Source: Bradyrhizobium sp. NDS-1 (GTDB lineage: Bacteria > Pseudomonadota > Alphaproteobacteria > Rhizobiales > Xanthobacteraceae). Taken from it: a stretch of DNA of 64,000 bases. The notes below the pieces were generated by a model. That model searched no databases. It was not told the origin of the DNA and saw only the letters and a program-made list of their open reading frames with translations. The translations under genes were made by a program, and so were the position numbers. Shown here piece after piece: positions 61,810-64,000 of this stretch (its first letter is position 1; each line of letters opens with the position of its first letter). The stretch is from contig NZ_CP136628.1 in assembly GCF_032918005.1 (NCBI RefSeq), positions 7,115,501 through 7,179,500 on the forward strand, read 5' to 3'.

Positions 61810-61989
61810 TTACTTCGTGGCAGGGTGACGCTGATCCAAATAAGCAGCCACCGCCTGCCGCAGGAATTGCGACCTGGAGAGCCGCAGTTCGGTGCGCACT
61901 TGGTCCAGCTCTGCCAGCTGGTCGAGCGGCATGACGAAGCCGACATAGCCGCGAGCGGTGTCCGGGTTAAAGTGCATGTAGGTTCCCAT
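61810..61989 (-). CDS. Ribbon-helix-helix (CopG-type) protein B, upstream of rep
   Basis: 59 residues from the ATG at 61989. YVGFVMPLDQLAELDQVRTE followed by LRLSRSQFLRQAVAAYLDQR is an RHH fold. By position, directly upstream of an HUH rep, it resembles CopG repressors of rolling-circle plasmids such as pMV158, though the sequence link is only by fold. Preceded by a hairpin leader like that of RHH gene A. Confidence 0.72.
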   Translation of the reverse strand: MGTYMHFNPDTARGYVGFVMPLDQLAELDQVRTELRLSRSQFLRQAVAAYLDQRHPATK

Positions 61990-62014
61990 TGGGTTCTTCT
62001 CCAAAAACAAAAAA

Positions 62015-62076
62015 GGCCGCAGCGGATGCTACGGCCATGGGTGGACGGAAAAGGCCCCACCTCCGGCAGGGCCTTT
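62015..62076 (-). promoter_or_regulatory. Tandem hairpin leader with terminator before RHH gene B
   Basis: On the minus strand, hairpin 1 is AAAGGCCC/GGGCCTTT (62076-62050) and hairpin 2 is GGCCGTAGC/GCTGCGGCC (62036-62015, one G-T pair), followed by TTTTTTGTTTTT and at once GGAG (62002-61999). The terminator-like U-tract abuts the SD of the RHH gene. Confidence 0.75.
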
Positions 62077-62103
62077 GTTCAAATAAAATAGCGATGTGAA
62101 GAT

Positions 62104-62132
62104 AAGATAATCAGCGCTCCGGCAAAATGCAA
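62104..62132 (-). promoter_or_regulatory. Candidate promoter for the RHH B-rep operon
   Basis: TTGCAT (62132-62127), 17-base spacer, TATCTT (62109-62104) on the minus strand. The predicted leader of about 108 bases contains both hairpins. Confidence 0.55.
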
Positions 62133-62435
62133 ATTTTTGATCTTCCGGGCCAACGCCTCGGGTGCTTTGCAAAAGTTGACACACCCAAAAAAGTCAGGGG
62201 TGCGCCTTAGGCTCGTCTGAGCAGCGAGTTTCCGCCCCGCCTCCGCTGACGCGAGTTCGATAAAGCCAAGGGCGACACAGCGTCTGACGATAAGCTGCAC
62301 CCGCTGGGATCACCTAGGCAGACTCCCAATCAGATCGAGGAGGGCGGTGCGGTGCGCATCAATCGTGCCTGGAGACGTCTTCGCCGACAACGACGCCCTG
62401 TCCTTCCGACCAGGGAAGTAGGATAGCCGCGGGGA
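62133..62435. other. 303-base region without recognised gene
   Basis: No clear coding sequence. A short hairpin CCCTG...CAGGG near 62394-62412 and a hyphenated region near 62200 are seen. Could hold the replication origin (nick site) but I see no known nick sequence. Confidence 0.4.
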
Positions 62436-62696
62436 TTACTTCTTGCTCGATGCAAAAGCTATTCCGAGAATAACGATCACGACGAGAATCCCAAAAGCTA
62501 GTCCTGCGTCGCGGCCGAAGAACTCCCGCCAGCCCAGAACAATCAGAATTATGACCGTAAACACCGCGGCGACCGCGGGCGGATTTTGAATGAGCGTTCG
62601 GTTGCTCATAAATTGACGAGAGCCTATCGCCACGAAAAACAGAACTATCAGGTACAGTGAGCCTATGCCTATAAGTGCCCAAAACAGGCTCTCCAT
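62436..62696 (-). CDS. Small membrane protein (three TM helices)
   Basis: 86 residues from the ATG at 62696 (MESLFWALIGIGSLYLIVLF), preceded by GGGAGGG. TM segments FWALIGIGSLYLIVLFFVAI, AAVFTVIILIVLGW and AFGILVVIVILGIAF. No family recognised. Confidence 0.68.
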   Translation of the reverse strand: MESLFWALIGIGSLYLIVLFFVAIGSRQFMSNRTLIQNPPAVAAVFTVIILIVLGWREFFGRDAGLAFGILVVIVILGIAFASSKK

Positions 62697-62796
62697 ATGA
62701 ATCCCTCCCGCTACCTGATTGTGCATCGGCATCGACGAGATTCAAGCCGGGTAATGATTTCGGTGGCCGACCTTTCTTCGCAGGACGGTACGGCGT

Positions 62797-63166
62797 TTAG
62801 CTTGCGGGTTTGTATTCAGGCTCGGCTACCTTCTCCGCTTCCGCCTCGATCTGCTCGACGAGATCCTGTCTTCGCTGCGCCCAAGGCGGTCCAGCGATCA
62901 GCACCCGCTATGAGTTGTCGTCGCAATTCGCGCAACGCATTCCGGCCCTATTGGGCTCCGGGAGTAATCCCGACGATAGCAATCCGGGCGCCGTGCTGAA
63001 TAAGCTCAAAGGGTGCATAGCTGATCGCAAGCGGATACTGCTGCGCGAGGAGAAGGCGGCCACCAAGCGTGACGTCTGCGGCAATCTCGGCCTCACGGGC
63101 CTCCGTGATCAGGTTCGCGAAGCGTTTTAGTTCCGACACCTCAATCCTCTTTACACTCGCGATCAC
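62797..63166 (-). pseudogene. Decayed uracil-DNA-glycosylase-like gene with foreign 3' end
   Basis: From a GTG at 63166, MIASVKRIEVSELKRFANLI to ISYAPFELIQHGARIAIVGI ends at TPGAQ then TAG (CAG to TAG?). Reading through, GRNALRELRRQLIAGADRWT continues in the uracil-DNA-glycosylase family pattern for about 20 residues and then becomes random near 62880. From there another frame, RQDLVEQIEAEAEKVAEPEY to KPAS, looks like the true C-terminus of some other protein. I read it as a truncated gene fused to a remnant of another. Confidence 0.5.
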
Positions 63167-63208
63167 TCGCGTGTCAGACGGTCGAGCAAAATCCGGCGAT
63201 CGCTCTGG

Positions 63209-64000
63209 TCAGTCGCCCTTGGTAGCGATTGGCACAAGCGCACCCGCATCACGATCGTAGCGATAATTGACTATCGACCCATCCTTCAATCGTACAACCG
63301 CCTCGCCAATGATGTGGGATGGCACCAAGAACCATTCACGGGGCCGCACCTTCTGGCCAAAGCGGTCCGTGATCTCGATATCGAGCCGCGCGGATGCAAA
63401 TAAATCGTGCAGTAAATGTTCAAGCTTAACCCGGTCGATGTTGTAGAGAGTGTAGGTCGTCACCGGATGCACGGAGGCCATCAGAAACGTTGGATCGTCC
63501 TTAGCATTCTGAATGCGGATTTCCATCTTGCCTGAAGTGAAGCCGATCTTGTGAAGCACGCCGTCCAATTTGCGGATTTCTGGGTCGTCTGAAAGGCTTT
63601 TCACAACGTAAATCATCCCCGTCTGCGCGTCGCCCGCAGCAGGTGTGTCCGTAAAGAGCGGCCCCATGTCGGTGGTGGTGATCCGGCGGCCGTTGGGGTC
63701 TTTGTACAGTTCAGTCGCAAGCGAACGCAAAAGGTTGTTGCCTTCGGTTCCGTTATCGAAGATGAGTCGCAGTCGCGCATTCTTCTTTCCGTTGCGGATG
63801 TGCATCTCGCCCACCTCCGCGACGTAAACGAGCACGCCGTTCAGGATGAAGAACTCCCCCGCGCCGATTTCCTGCTCGTTAGCGAAAGGGATGGCTTTAC
63901 GCTTGCCATCAGCCATTTCGCGGACGCATTGCTCAAACAACGGCTTGAATTTGTCGAACTCGGTGCACAGCTGACGCTCGGCGATTTCGTCCGGCTTGGC
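63209..64000 (-). CDS. GIY-YIG (T5orf172/MUG113-type) nuclease family protein, 5' end cut by window
   Basis: The frame is open through 64000 (AKPDEIAERQLCTEFDKFKP at the edge). The C-terminal part GMIYVVKSLSDD with KIGFTSGKMEIRIQNAKDDP and EHLLHDLFASARLDIEI is the T5orf172 GIY-YIG fold. A mobile-element nuclease or restriction-like function is possible; the partner is outside the window. Confidence 0.75.
   Translation of the reverse strand, partial: AKPDEIAERQLCTEFDKFKPLFEQCVREMADGKRKAIPFANEQEIGAGEFFILNGVLVYVAEVGEMHIRNGKKNARLRLIFDNGTEGNNLLRSLATELYKDPNGRRITTTDMGPLFTDTPAAGDAQTGMIYVVKSLSDDPEIRKLDGVLHKIGFTSGKMEIRIQNAKDDPTFLMASVHPVTTYTLYNIDRVKLEHLLHDLFASARLDIEITDRFGQKVRPREWFLVPSHIIGEAVVRLKDGSIVNYRYDRDAGALVPIATKGD

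Noticed and set aside
62079..62745. Short minus-strand frames in 62079-62300 and 62359-62745
   Set aside because: They lack motifs and run through the promoter and leader of RHH gene B or the membrane-protein gene. A short gene remnant cannot be excluded.
51472..64000. Complete prophage
   Set aside because: Only the integrase, Xis-like and tape-measure genes are phage-like; no capsid, portal, terminase, lysis or tail-fibre gene is in the window.
1..64000. CRISPR array or cas genes
   Set aside because: No regularly spaced short repeats and no Cas-like protein were seen. The repeats found are palindromic and dispersed.

Overview
The window reads as chromosomal DNA of a Bradyrhizobium-like alphaproteobacterium (Nitrobacteraceae, Hyphomicrobiales). 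This rests on the high G+C content, the order ispH-thrB-rnhA, the DUF1013/TrcR regulator, the block DUF2948-hisD-UPF0262-LMW phosphatase-maf-yacG-tRNA-Phe, and the many small palindromic repeats typical of that group. The genus is inferred from remembered gene orders, not from a search.

Layout. 1-16.9 kb: isoprenoid and threonine genes (rnhA partial, thrB, ispH), trcR, an OmpW porin, prpE, two tandem secreted TPR/LprI-like proteins, a CPA1 Na+/H+ antiporter, an SDR enzyme, a TAXI-type TRAP transporter operon and a small secreted protein. 17-31 kb: small secreted proteins, Nudix, thioesterase, aldo/keto reductase, a sensor kinase with an ABC-substrate-binding-like sensor, oleate hydratase, an amine oxidase, a RibD-like reductase and a FABP-like protein. 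31.4-38.7 kb: an RpoE-ChrR (ECF11-type) singlet-oxygen stress locus, a second ECF sigma factor and a lipid-modification cluster (DUF2177, DUF1295, FAD oxidoreductase, DUF1365, cyclopropane-synthase-family methylase). Four upstream regions there share TGATCCG-N15-CGTT at identical spacing, so I read the locus as one regulon, possibly for furan or methylated fatty acids. 40.2-51.2 kb: tRNA-Phe, the conserved hisD block, SDR/TetR divergent pair, hydrolase, and a cNMP-binding FAD oxidoreductase.

51.47-64.0 kb: a mobile island inserted at tRNA-Thr(GGT), visibly poorer in G+C. It carries a tyrosine integrase broken by one extra base, an Xis-like protein, a lone 1128-residue tail tape-measure protein with two peptidoglycan-cutting domains, a serine recombinase, a small translationally coupled operon, two ribbon-helix-helix (RHH) proteins, an HUH-type replication initiator (Rep), a small membrane protein, a decayed uracil-DNA-glycosylase-like gene and a GIY-YIG nuclease that runs off the window end. 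No capsid, terminase or portal gene is seen and the right end lies outside the window.

The most unusual features are in the island. Both RHH genes have the same leader: a promoter, two tandem hairpins, then an intrinsic-terminator-like U-tract that runs almost directly into the Shine-Dalgarno site. The order copG-like, opposite-strand terminator, HUH rep also mirrors the copy-control region of pMV158-type rolling-circle plasmids, suggesting an element that integrates into a tRNA gene but may replicate by rolling circle with antisense-RNA and attenuation control.
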